From Candidatus Omnitrophota bacterium (GTDB taxonomy: Bacteria; Omnitrophota; Gorgyraeia; Tantalellales; Tantalellaceae), in assembly GCA_028717825.1 (NCBI GenBank), contig JAQUNB010000053.1, forward strand, positions 1 through 7,584: DNA of 7,584 bases. Reading direction: 5' to 3'. Each line of letters opens with the position of its first letter. Position 1 is the first letter of the stretch. Positions 1 through 5,331 of the stretch are shown in pieces. The notes beneath the pieces were generated by a model. It saw nothing but the letters and a program-made list of their open reading frames with translations. It was not told the DNA's origin and did not search any database. The translations under genes and the position numbers were made by a program.

Positions 1-520
1 GGTCATCGAAAAGAAGAAGCACGTCAAAGAACTGCGCCCCTTTTTGCCAAAAATTGTATTCGCCAAGGATCGGCGTGTAGGTTGAAATATCTTTTGGCGA
101 AAATACTAATATGCTTTTATTACTACTAACATTCGGAAGACTTAGGAATTCAGGATGTTTTAAAAGTAAAAAATTTATTTTTCCCGCATCTTGACCAAAA
201 AGAGCTAAATTATTTTGACCCCGCGCGCCTTTCGATTGCTTTGTAAATTTTTGAAAGGCCATACTTTTTCTTTTAAAAATGAGTTTTTCGAGAATAGCAG
301 GATAATCTATAGGCGAGACGTATTCCGCGCTAGCCTTGTAAACAACCTTGTCTTCCGTTACATATTTATCAATTCTGACAGAACCAACCGGCCTTTTACC
401 TATAAACACCTCGTACACGAACCACTTATGGTCACTTAGGTCTATGTAAACAAAAGCGAACACCATAAGAACAACAGATAAGAACGCAGCAATTATCAAG
501 CTAGCGATCAATTTCTTCAT
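1..520 (-). CDS. Membrane-anchored or secreted protein of unknown function, cut by left edge
   Basis: An open frame runs from an ATG at 518-520 to the left edge with no stop, giving about 173 residues of an incomplete protein. It begins MKKLIASLII, a short positive N-terminus followed by a hydrophobic stretch at residues 4-24, so it is a signal peptide or single membrane anchor. The exported part is rich in beta-type sequence (WFVYEVFIGKRPVGSVRIDKY, then VTEDKVVYKASAEY). Near the edge the sequence GEYNFWQKGAQFFDVLLLF reminds me of the N-terminal domain in front of some exported alpha/beta hydrolases. That is a weak inference, because any catalytic domain would lie outside the window. The ATG overlaps the stop of the preceding gene in an ATGA arrangement, which implies translational coupling as the last visible gene of the YjbQ-DUF4416 operon. 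I do not recognise the family with certainty. Confidence 0.75.
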   Translation of the reverse strand, partial: MKKLIASLIIAAFLSVVLMVFAFVYIDLSDHKWFVYEVFIGKRPVGSVRIDKYVTEDKVVYKASAEYVSPIDYPAILEKLIFKRKSMAFQKFTKQSKGARGQNNLALFGQDAGKINFLLLKHPEFLSLPNVSSNKSILVFSPKDISTYTPILGEYNFWQKGAQFFDVLLLFDD

Positions 521-1092
521 AACACATTCATCCCCGAGATAGAACATTCCAATTTTACGTTTTTATTAGGCTCGCTTTTCGCAAAGCTGGGATCATACGA
601 TATTTCCCTTGCTAGATCGGCTGAACAATTTTTAAGGATATATCTGAACGAAACCCCATCTCCGGGCAAGAGGACCCGCCCTGTCCTATTTCCGGCATAA
701 TGCGACGAGATGTTCTCCGATCTCCCTTCACCTATCGGATAGAACCAATCTTTATACAAAACCCTGCCATTCGGATCCTGAAACGACATTTCGATTATAA
801 GCAGCGTTACAGTCTTATTGGAATTATTTTTTACCGCCCCTTCAAAAACCGGCATGTCCGCCGGGATCTTGGCATCATTTTCGTAAAATCGGATCTTCAT
901 GTTCGACAGAACGAGATCTTTACTAAAAAGATCCGCAGTTATCTTCGCTATGGAATTTCTGTACTTTATCCTAAAGGTATCCTTCTTATATTGGAGGTAA
1001 AGATTGTAACCCAGTATCGTCGAGACAAGAACCAGCGAAACAATGAACGACGAAACCATGACAACAATAATGTGTTTTTTCTTCAAAAACAT
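517..1092 (-). CDS. Single-pass membrane protein with extracytoplasmic beta domain, unknown function
   Basis: The 191-residue protein has a lysine-rich start (MFLKKKH) and one hydrophobic segment at about residues 8-30, followed by a roughly 160-residue extracytoplasmic part. The central segment (VFEGAVKNNSNKTVTLLIIE, then MSFQDPNGRVLYKDW) has the look of FxLYD or DUF3426-type immunoglobulin-like domains, which often sit outside the membrane in envelope proteins. This is a resemblance, not an identification. Two cysteines occur late in the chain (KNCSAD and KLECSIS) and could form a disulfide. The gene overlaps the DUF4416 gene by 10 nt on its 5' side and the next gene by 4 nt (ATGA) on its 3' side. 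A GGGGAT stretch 4 nt before the ATG is the only Shine-Dalgarno-like sequence. Its role is unknown; the tight overlaps suggest production together with both neighbours. Confidence 0.85.
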   Translation of the reverse strand: MFLKKKHIIVVMVSSFIVSLVLVSTILGYNLYLQYKKDTFRIKYRNSIAKITADLFSKDLVLSNMKIRFYENDAKIPADMPVFEGAVKNNSNKTVTLLIIEMSFQDPNGRVLYKDWFYPIGEGRSENISSHYAGNRTGRVLLPGDGVSFRYILKNCSADLAREISYDPSFAKSEPNKNVKLECSISGMNVL

Positions 1093-1646
1093 TTTATCCC
1101 CGATAAAAAATTTTTCTGTGACATGTTTTTAATGTCTTCCATATATTTTTCTCTAACTTTCATAAAATATTCCACTACCTCCCGGGACGAGTAATCTGGA
1201 TAGGTCCACGGCCAAGCTTGGAAAGAACCTTTAGTAAAACAAAGCGTAGATTCGGCAAAGATCCTTCCTCTTAAATAAATGCGATGGGAGTAATCTTTCG
1301 TTGTAAGAAGGATCAATTTTGCTTCCGTGATATAACCCGGGTCCACGTTCACGGTTCGGTTCCCCCCTACTCTCATGCCGTCCTCAAGCCTATTTGAAAC
1401 AAGTTTCACCCGGTATATCTTTTCAGGATCCACAAGACGCTTAAAACAGACAAGCTTACGCATAAGCGGTTTGCCGAACTCTTCGTAGTAATAATCTGTC
1501 TTGTCGAAAGGAAGCTTCGCCTGGAGCGGTTCCACCTCTCCAAAACACCTGCACATCTTTTGCATAATAGAACTCAAAGAACCTTCTTCTCTATATATGA
1601 TACTTGATACCAATTTGACCGGTTTTTGCTTTAATAAGATCCCCAT
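1083..1646 (-). CDS. DUF4416 family protein
   Basis: This 187-residue protein matches the DUF4416 family as I remember it: a KLV start region, FDKTDYYYEEFG near residues 47-58, a CFKRLVDPEKI segment, NVDPGYI at 100-106, TTKDYSHRIYL at 115-125, an AEST segment at 131-134, and WTYPDY at 147-152. The family is found in deltaproteobacteria, Omnitrophota and other anaerobes, and no biochemical function is established. The conserved acidic and aromatic residues hint at an enzyme or binding protein, but that is inference. No signal peptide or membrane segment is visible, so it is probably cytoplasmic. The ATG lies 5 nt after the TAA of the YjbQ gene, and the YjbQ end itself supplies GGAG and AAGG as ribosome-binding sequence. 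The 3' end overlaps the next gene by 10 nt, so it is an inner gene of the operon. Confidence 0.9.
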   Translation of the reverse strand: MGILLKQKPVKLVSSIIYREEGSLSSIMQKMCRCFGEVEPLQAKLPFDKTDYYYEEFGKPLMRKLVCFKRLVDPEKIYRVKLVSNRLEDGMRVGGNRTVNVDPGYITEAKLILLTTKDYSHRIYLRGRIFAESTLCFTKGSFQAWPWTYPDYSSREVVEYFMKVREKYMEDIKNMSQKNFLSGIKCF

Positions 1647-1651
1647 ATACC

Positions 1652-2068
1652 TTATTCTCCAATAACTTGTACGACAAGCTCCCGTTCGCGTGGCGATGTG
1701 TCAAAATCACAAAATATTATCTGTTGCCACGTACCTAAGGTCAATTTACCACCTACGAACGGCACCGAAAGTGATGTCCCTATAACGGAAGATCTCACGT
1801 GAGAAGACCCGTTATCATCGTGCCACGTGTTGTGATGGTGATACGCCTTATCAATAGGTGCTATATTTTCCATCGCTTCCTTGAAATCTTTTGTAAGATT
1901 GGGTTCAAACTCTATTGTGGTGAGCCCGCCTGTAGACCCGGGATTAAAAATCGTAATAACTCCGTTTTTCTGTTTCGCTGAATCGACTATTTTCTGGCAC
2001 TCGCGCGTTATGTCTATAATGTCTGTGTTCCCAGCTGTTCGCACGGAAATATATTTTGTAATAACCAT
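1652..2068 (-). CDS. yjbQ: YjbQ/UPF0047 family protein (secondary thiamine-phosphate synthase type)
   Basis: The 138-residue protein is a full-length UPF0047/YjbQ member. The C-terminal signature is intact: NGSSHVRSSVIGTSLSVPF near residues 86-104, KLTLGTWQQIIFCDFD at 108-123, and VVQVIGE at the end. His90 in the SSH motif is the usual conserved histidine. The N-terminal half has FNPGSTGGLTTIEFEPNL in place of the HTTAAVTINE type, which matches the variant I associate with archaea and deep-branching bacteria. E. coli YjbQ has a weak thiamine-phosphate synthase activity in vitro; the physiological role of the family remains uncertain. It should be cytoplasmic and trimeric by family knowledge. 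AAAGG lies about 8 nt before the ATG. It is the first gene of the tight YjbQ-DUF4416-membrane protein run, 48 nt downstream of a PilZ gene. Confidence 0.92.
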   Translation of the reverse strand: MVITKYISVRTAGNTDIIDITRECQKIVDSAKQKNGVITIFNPGSTGGLTTIEFEPNLTKDFKEAMENIAPIDKAYHHHNTWHDDNGSSHVRSSVIGTSLSVPFVGGKLTLGTWQQIIFCDFDTSPRERELVVQVIGE

Positions 2069-2116
2069 CTTAAGGACCTTTAATGTAAATCTACCGGACG
2101 CATCGAGAGCTAAGAA

Positions 2117-2488
2117 CTATATATCCTGTTTAGCCTTGCGGTTAATATAATCCACCAATGTTTCTCTTTCTCTGGGAGTAAGCGCGTTAAAGAAGATCGC
2201 TACGTCATAACATTCTTTTTCTCCCTCTCTTCTTGAAAGATGTTCCCTTACAACGATCCCTTCTATCTCCATTTCGATCGGAGGTGCAGTCTTGGTCCTT
2301 CCCGGCAGAGAAAGGATTACCTGAATCCTCGTCATGACGGGTATGCGCCTGTCAACCTTGCAATATATACCCGAGGCGCTTACATCAAGGCTCTGGCTCA
2401 TCGTTTTAAAGCCAGCGCCGGAAAGCTTTACGCCAACCTCTTTATCTTTTATTCGCGGGTATTCCCTTCTTTCGCTTTGCTTGTTCAT
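2117..2488 (-). CDS. PilZ domain protein, single domain (PilZ copy 1)
   Basis: This is a 123-residue stand-alone PilZ domain, the usual length for the fold alone. Both c-di-GMP-binding motifs are present: RREYPR gives RxxxR at R8/R12, and DVSASG at 35-40 gives [D/N]xSxxG. The barrel ends with an IFFNALTPRERETLVDYI helix of the kind that closes PilZ domains. By family knowledge it would be a cytosolic c-di-GMP receptor acting through an unknown partner, such as a motor, secretion or polysaccharide machine; nothing here names the partner. A good Shine-Dalgarno sequence, GGAGG at 2494-2498, precedes the ATG by 5 nt. It lies 58 nt downstream of the HIT gene and 48 nt upstream of yjbQ, so it may be cotranscribed with both. 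I saw no separate promoter or terminator in either gap. Confidence 0.9.
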   Translation of the reverse strand: MNKQSERREYPRIKDKEVGVKLSGAGFKTMSQSLDVSASGIYCKVDRRIPVMTRIQVILSLPGRTKTAPPIEMEIEGIVVREHLSRREGEKECYDVAIFFNALTPRERETLVDYINRKAKQDI

Positions 2489-2546
2489 CTTTTCCTCCGT
2501 TCAGAAATAGATTGATTGATGTTTACATTCTGATCCGCTCTGCAGA

Positions 2547-2894
2547 TCATCCGGGCGGCCACGAGAACTTTCGTCCGCCCAAAAGGTGAACATGCAGATG
2601 AAAAACCTCCTGCCCAGCGTCTCTGTTGCAATTGATCACAGTCCTGTATCCGCCTGCCAATGATCCGGATCGCCCGGCGATCTCTTTAGCCGTGAACAAA
2701 AGTTTTCCCAACAGTTGAACATCTTCGCGATCAGCCTTATCCAAAGTTTCAATATGCTTCTTGGGGATGATGAGAACGTGGACAGGAGCTTCCGGATTCA
2801 AGTCCTTAAAAGCCAAGACATCATCATCTTCGAACACAACAGAAGATTTAATTTCTTTGGTGGCAATTTTACAAAAAACACAATTTTTTCCCAT
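2547..2894 (-). CDS. HIT family protein (HINT-type purine nucleotide-binding protein)
   Basis: The 115-residue protein is a complete HINT-branch histidine-triad protein. It opens with CVFCKIATKEI, where Cys5 and Cys8 form the usual zinc-binding pair, continues with AFKDLNPEAPVHVLIIPKKH (His47), and ends with VFHLHVHLLGGR. His99, His101 and His103 form the triad, and the middle histidine is the expected nucleophile. Such proteins hydrolyse adenosine phosphoramidates and aminoacyl-adenylates in the cytoplasm. The start is secure because the family begins only a few residues before the CxxC. There is no Shine-Dalgarno sequence, and the predicted transcription start is about 3 nt before the ATG, so translation is probably leaderless. 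It may be the first gene of a transcript continuing into PilZ copy 1 and yjbQ. Confidence 0.95.
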   Translation of the reverse strand: MGKNCVFCKIATKEIKSSVVFEDDDVLAFKDLNPEAPVHVLIIPKKHIETLDKADREDVQLLGKLLFTAKEIAGRSGSLAGGYRTVINCNRDAGQEVFHLHVHLLGGRKFSWPPG

Positions 2895-2903
2895 GACGGA
2901 TGT

Positions 2904-2931
2904 ATTATAACATGTATGTCATAATTTTCAA
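2904..2931 (-). promoter_or_regulatory. Sigma-70-like promoter of the HIT gene with overlapping dyad
   Basis: On the minus strand TTGAAA (2926-2931) is separated by 16 nt from TATAAT (2904-2909). The -10 box ends only 9 nt before the HIT ATG, placing the expected transcript start near 2897 and the leader at about 3 nt. An imperfect inverted repeat at 2904-2925 covers the -10 box and spacer, with 9 of 11 base pairs matching and arms of the form ATTATnACAT / ATGTnATAAT. It could be an operator, but AT-rich promoters produce such symmetry by chance. Confidence 0.65.
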
Positions 2932-2934
2932 TAG

Positions 2935-3429
2935 TTAGATACCCCTAAGCGCACTAGAAACACACAGTGGGTTTTCTTCCACTTCTCTATCTGTAAACAC
3001 TTTTATACCATTACGCAAAAGTAATGCCGTAGTAACGCCATTTCCGCGGGTTAAGACTCCATCGAATTTGCCAGAATGGATCATCCCCCTTCCACAGGAA
3101 GGGCTGGAAGATTTCATGACGGCAATTTTAATATTGTTTTGCTTTGCCAAACTCAGCGCCAGATGCGCGCCTCGAATAAATTGAGGGGTAGGGTCTTGCC
3201 CGCTTATTGAAATTACATGACCCCGGCCGTCAAGAACGTCCTCGCCACTAGCGTTATCAATCTCGCTTTTTTCACGCGGCGAGCCCAACCCACCGAGCAT
3301 CTCGGGGCAAACATCTATACAGCCGCACTTATCGCATAGAACTTTCACGGCTTTAACGAATCGGGAAGCACCGTCATAAGAACAGCGCTTCCCGATAAGA
3401 CAACTTGAAACAAGTATTTTTGAGGACAT
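2935..3429 (-). CDS. DUF523 family protein
   Basis: From the ATG at 3427-3429 this encodes 164 residues and fits DUF523 over its full length: ILVSSCLIGKRCSYDG at the start, DVCPEMLGGLGSPREKSEI in the middle, then TPQFIRGA, AVMKSSSPSCGRGMI, and GVTTALLLRNGIKVF near the end. The repeated conserved cysteines (SSCLIG, the CDKCGC cluster, VCPE, SPSCG) suggest metal or iron-sulfur binding, but the function is not established. A longer in-frame start exists at TTG (3468). I prefer the ATG because family members start just before the ILVSSCL strand, and because a good promoter lies across the extra codons. No Shine-Dalgarno sequence is obvious before either start. The gene ends 40 nt upstream of the HIT start, and the HIT promoter fills that gap. 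Confidence 0.9.
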   Translation of the reverse strand: MSSKILVSSCLIGKRCSYDGASRFVKAVKVLCDKCGCIDVCPEMLGGLGSPREKSEIDNASGEDVLDGRGHVISISGQDPTPQFIRGAHLALSLAKQNNIKIAVMKSSSPSCGRGMIHSGKFDGVLTRGNGVTTALLLRNGIKVFTDREVEENPLCVSSALRGI

Positions 3430-3455
3430 ACACTTATGAAAGGATGATCGCAAGA

Positions 3456-3483
3456 ATTTTATTAGCAAGAACTACGCTTTCAA
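3456..3483 (-). promoter_or_regulatory. Probable promoter of the DUF523 gene
   Basis: On the minus strand TTGAAA (3478-3483) is followed after 16 nt by TAAAAT (3456-3461). The expected transcript start is near 3449-3451, about 20 nt before the ATG at 3429 and downstream of the alternative TTG at 3468. That placement argues for the shorter DUF523 protein. A shifted reading of the same DNA, TTGATT with 17 nt to TAATAA, is also possible. Confidence 0.5.
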
Positions 3484-3485
3484 TC

Positions 3486-3508
3486 AAAAAGTATTTTAGG
3501 ATACCTTT
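3486..3508 (-). terminator. Weak intrinsic terminator candidate after the zinc-ribbon gene
   Basis: Reading the minus strand, AAAGGTAT, a 6-nt loop, then ATACTTTT can form an 8-bp stem that runs into five T residues. It begins at the TAA of the zinc-ribbon gene. The stem has a single G-C pair and one G-T pair, so it is weak and may let transcription through to the DUF523 gene. Confidence 0.3.
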
Positions 3509-3860
3509 ATTTTTGCGCAGGCTTTTCTTTCGGTTCCTTCAACTTCCGCTTATAGCACTTCTTAGTGCAGTAATACGCGTTGTTATGGTAATACCAGATC
3601 TTCGCCTTCAGTGTCTTCCCGCACGCCGCGCATTCCACCATTCTAAGTGATTCCGTTTTTTTCGGCTGATTAGCCAATCCTTTTTGCGGTGCTTGTTCGG
3701 CGGGCGCAGGCGCTTTCGGCGCTTCCGCTGCTGCGGGCGCCGCTTCGGCTTTAACTTCCTTCACTTCAGCTTTTGTCTCAGTTTTTTTAACTTCTTTTTC
3801 CGCGGTTTTCCCTGTTGCTTTTGCCGCAGCTTTTTCTTTCTTTTCCGGGTTCTCGCTCAT
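3507..3860 (-). CDS. Lys/Glu/Ala/Pro-rich protein with C-terminal TRASH-like zinc ribbon
   Basis: The 117-residue protein has two parts. Residues 1-70 are low-complexity, built from Ala, Lys, Glu and Pro with no hydrophobic core, and are probably disordered. Residues 74-107 form a compact module with Cys77, Cys80, Cys98 and Cys102, spaced C-x2-C-x17-C-x3-C, with aromatic residues between (KIWYYHNNAYYC). This spacing is close to TRASH or MYM-type zinc fingers, which bind metal and can mediate protein contacts. A further Lys-rich tail follows (KRKLKEPKEK). The strongly charged, flexible arm could bind nucleic acid or a partner, but nothing proves this. The Shine-Dalgarno sequence is good (GGAGG, 5 nt before the ATG). 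It starts 22 nt after the stop of PilZ copy 2 and is most likely cotranscribed with it. I know of no assigned function. Confidence 0.85.
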   Translation of the reverse strand: MSENPEKKEKAAAKATGKTAEKEVKKTETKAEVKEVKAEAAPAAAEAPKAPAPAEQAPQKGLANQPKKTESLRMVECAACGKTLKAKIWYYHNNAYYCTKKCYKRKLKEPKEKPAQK

Positions 3861-3882
3861 CTTTCCTCCACCTTAGATTAAT

Positions 3883-4239
3883 TTATTTTACACCGGGTTC
3901 TATAGGCACGATCCAATTCTGATAAATGTATTCCAAGATCCGTCCTTTGTCTTCATTACTTATCTTCTTGAACCTGACACCGCCTTGTGCGGCGCGCCCG
4001 TTAGCGTTTGCAATATTTGCCCATGCAACCTTTCCCTGAAACAACACCGGAACATTATCACCCGGTATCATCATCTCTATCTCAACATCTTCTCCTTCTT
4101 TAAGGGCATCGCTACTTATGACACCGACACCCTCTTTGCTGAAATTATTGATCTTCATTTTTTTCAGCATTCCGTTTCCGGTTCGGCAGACTGCGTCGAC
4201 AAAAAGGTTGAAACGCATGTACTTTCTTTTCTCGCCCAT
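3883..4239 (-). CDS. PilZ domain protein, single domain (PilZ copy 2)
   Basis: This 118-residue stand-alone PilZ domain keeps both ligand motifs: RKYMR gives RxxxR at R5/R9, and NFSKEG at 32-37 gives [D/N]xSxxG with Asn in first position, an accepted variant. The middle strands (EDVEIEMMIPGDNVPVLFQG, KVAWAN) and the GGVRFKKISNEDKGRILEYI end are typical of the fold. It should therefore bind c-di-GMP in the cytoplasm; the effector target is unknown. The start sits 9 residues before the last motif arginine, as is common, and GGGGGAAA precedes the ATG by a few bases. It appears to be the first gene of a two-gene unit with the zinc-ribbon protein. The upstream AT-rich gap (4240-4367) must contain its promoter, but I saw only poor -10 candidates (TATAGT, TAGAAT near 4265) without a matching -35. 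Confidence 0.9.
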   Translation of the reverse strand: MGEKRKYMRFNLFVDAVCRTGNGMLKKMKINNFSKEGVGVISSDALKEGEDVEIEMMIPGDNVPVLFQGKVAWANIANANGRAAQGGVRFKKISNEDKGRILEYIYQNWIVPIEPGVK

Positions 4240-4367
4240 TATTTCCCCCGTGATTTGTGCGTATATTCTACTATAAGATATTGATAAAAAAAATAGAATT
4301 CTTAAAAAGATTGTATATCTGACTACCCTCTACCTCTACGACCTTTTCAACGGTTAACCTCTCTACT

Positions 4368-4408
4368 AAAACATAAGGGGAACGAAGCAAATCGTTCCCC
4401 TTATGTTT
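4368..4408 (-). terminator. Rho-independent terminator of the TIGR04073-type gene
   Basis: A perfect 17-bp inverted repeat (arms 4369-4385 and 4392-4408) encloses a 6-nt loop. The arms contain ATAAGGGGAACGA and its complement. On the minus strand the second arm ends TTATGTTTT, giving a short U run, so it fits termination of the gene that stops at 4429, 20 nt upstream of the hairpin. On the plus strand the hairpin is followed by A residues, so it would not act as a terminator in that direction. Confidence 0.8.
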
Positions 4409-4428
4409 AAAAAAGAAAAATACCGCTT

Positions 4429-4758
4429 TTATTCACTAAACACAAACTCTGGTTCAAGTACCGGTTTATAATCTTCCGGTATTGGGAACGGGAACGTAAC
4501 AGCTTCGTACACGCCCGCACCAGTTCTAACAATAGTCATTCCGACGCCTTTTGCCAGCCCCATTGTGATGCCGGTAAGCATATTTTCTTCAACACTTGTT
4601 TCGTAAATATTTTTAGGAAGTTCTACCCACCCCGTTAGTACGTTGGCTAAGCCTCTTCCAAGTTTTTTTGCAGGATCTTGTGCATAACACTGGCTAGCGA
4701 CACCCACCATCGCCAGAACAACACACACAACAAATAAGACCTTTATTGTTTTTTGCAT
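4429..4758 (-). CDS. Exosortase system-associated exported protein, TIGR04073 type
   Basis: The 109-residue protein starts with a clear signal peptide: MQKTIK, a hydrophobic core to about residue 23, and a QCYA/QD cleavage site after residue 26. The mature part carries what I recall as the TIGR04073 signature: KKLGRGLANVLTGWVELPKN, a central Gly-rich helix (GITMGLAKGVGMTIVRTGAG), and the end VYEAVTFPFPIPEDYKPVLE. The family is small, secreted and often found in genomes with exosortase systems; its molecular role is unknown. No exosortase or PEP-CTERM sorting signal is in this window. The Shine-Dalgarno sequence is a full match (AAGGAGGTGA, 4768-4777), placed rather far (about 11 nt) from the ATG. 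A near-consensus promoter and a strong terminator frame the gene, so it is a single-gene transcript, probably well expressed. Confidence 0.88.
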   Translation of the reverse strand: MQKTIKVLFVVCVVLAMVGVASQCYAQDPAKKLGRGLANVLTGWVELPKNIYETSVEENMLTGITMGLAKGVGMTIVRTGAGVYEAVTFPFPIPEDYKPVLEPEFVFSE

Positions 4759-4767
4759 ATCTGTCCG

Positions 4768-4777
4768 TCACCTCCTT
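4768..4777 (-). promoter_or_regulatory. Extended Shine-Dalgarno sequence of the TIGR04073-type gene
   Basis: AAGGAGGTGA on the minus strand is fully complementary to the standard 16S rRNA 3' end. It is the strongest ribosome-binding site in the window and fixes the ATG at 4758, although the spacing is on the long side. Confidence 0.8.
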
Positions 4778-4811
4778 AAAATGAATAATAATTAAGTTTA
4801 AAATTAGCTGA

Positions 4812-4840
4812 AGTATATCACGCACACTACAGTGTGTCAA
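4812..4840 (-). promoter_or_regulatory. Near-consensus sigma-70 promoter of the TIGR04073-type gene, with dyad in the spacer
   Basis: On the minus strand TTGACA (4835-4840) is separated by exactly 17 nt from TATACT (4812-4817). The predicted start near 4805 leaves a leader of about 47 nt before the ATG. The -35 box contains the TGA stop of PilZ copy 3. A dyad, CACACT-2 nt-AGTGTG (4823-4836), fills most of the spacer and touches the -35 box, a position where a bound repressor or activator would control the promoter. Confidence 0.75.
4823..4836. promoter_or_regulatory. Operator-like dyad inside the promoter spacer
   Basis: Two perfect 6-bp arms (CACACT and AGTGTG) flank a 2-bp centre between the -10 and -35 boxes of the TIGR04073-type gene. 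The tight centre is unfavourable for an RNA hairpin and the dyad lies upstream of the transcript start, so a protein-binding site is the better reading. No candidate regulator gene is visible. Confidence 0.4.
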
Positions 4841-5208
4841 GCGTTCGAACTCAATATATCTTTGACAATTTGCGCTATTAACTTACGTTCTTTTTCAGGC
4901 ATGTCTATAAATTCAACACCCGTATCATATTTAAGCGTTTTTCCCTGCTTCCCCATTGGCCGATTTTTCACAACCCATACGATCTTTCCCTTGCATGAAA
5001 TTGGAGGTTTTTCATCGCTCAAAAAAATATCAAGTGAAACTTCCTCAAATAACTGCAACGGTTTTTCGAGCTCCACACACACACCGCCGGCGCCTATGTT
5101 TTCCGTATACGTTAGAACCTCTTCTTCTTTCGTCGCACGTAAGACACGTATACGGCATTTATAGCTTGCTCGCGGAAATTTTCTTTGATTCATCCCTTCC
5201 CACATCAT
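4837..5208 (-). CDS. PilZ domain protein, single domain (PilZ copy 3), variant ligand motif
   Basis: From the ATG at 5206-5208 this is a 123-residue PilZ protein beginning MMWEGMNQRKFPR. RKFPR supplies RxxxR (R9/R13). The second motif reads NIGAGG (37-42), with Gly39 replacing the usual serine of [D/N]xSxxG. The rest of the fold is normal (SLDIFLSDEKPPISCKGKIV, then YDTGVEFIDMPEKERKLIAQ). It is probably still a c-di-GMP receptor, with possibly changed affinity. Start choice: a longer frame reaches 5235, but those codons lie inside the promoter. ATG 5208 is 3-4 nt from the predicted transcript start, and I recall WEG/WDG before RKFPR in related proteins. ATG 5193, right after GGGAAGGG, is the alternative. 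The stop codon lies in the -35 box of the next gene. Confidence 0.85.
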   Translation of the reverse strand: MMWEGMNQRKFPRASYKCRIRVLRATKEEEVLTYTENIGAGGVCVELEKPLQLFEEVSLDIFLSDEKPPISCKGKIVWVVKNRPMGKQGKTLKYDTGVEFIDMPEKERKLIAQIVKDILSSNA

Positions 5209-5217
5209 AGTACCTAA

Positions 5218-5246
5218 AATATACATCATGATCATATCAATGACAA
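5218..5246 (-). promoter_or_regulatory. Promoter of PilZ copy 3
   Basis: On the minus strand TTGTCA (5241-5246) is separated by 17 nt from TATATT (5218-5223). The expected transcript start is near 5211, which excludes the upstream ATG at 5235 and favours 5208 or 5193. An 8-bp palindrome, ATGATCAT, lies in the spacer. The promoter faces away from the ATPase promoter, about 85 bp distant. Confidence 0.6.
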
Positions 5247-5331
5247 GTTAATATGAAAATTATATCACTCTCAGACTGGCTAATAGGATCAAAATGCCGT
5301 TATAAAACACGATAAATTTCTTTCTTTTTAC

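Noticed and set aside
215..439. Plus-strand open frame of 74 codons
   Set aside because: It lies opposite the incomplete membrane-protein gene, has no ribosome-binding site, and its composition is that of an antisense frame.
700..1194. Plus-strand open frame of 164 codons
   Set aside because: It lies antisense to two overlapping minus-strand genes that have clear family or membrane-protein features; its Arg/Ile/Phe-rich product looks like a shadow.
2069..2116. Promoter or operator between PilZ copy 1 and yjbQ (AAGG-T-CCTT symmetry near the ribosome-binding site)
   Set aside because: The one-base centre cannot form a hairpin loop, and no -35/-10 pair with acceptable spacing is present.
1799..2515. 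Several plus-strand open frames opposite yjbQ and PilZ copy 1
   Set aside because: The minus-strand products match known families over their full length; the plus-strand frames do not.
3684..3881. Plus-strand frame rich in Arg, Phe and Cys
   Set aside because: It is the complement of the Lys/Glu/Ala-rich low-complexity arm of the zinc-ribbon gene, which creates biased antisense sequence.
4240..4330. Promoter for PilZ copy 2 in the AT-rich gap
   Set aside because: Only poor -10 hexamers (TATAGT, TAGAAT) are present on the minus strand and no -35 at a fitting distance, so I did not list it as a feature.
5253..5315. Possible 20-residue plus-strand peptide (MKIISLSDWL...) between the divergent promoters
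   Set aside because: No ribosome-binding site, no promoter upstream on that strand, and it ends before the ATPase promoter; a chance frame is more likely.
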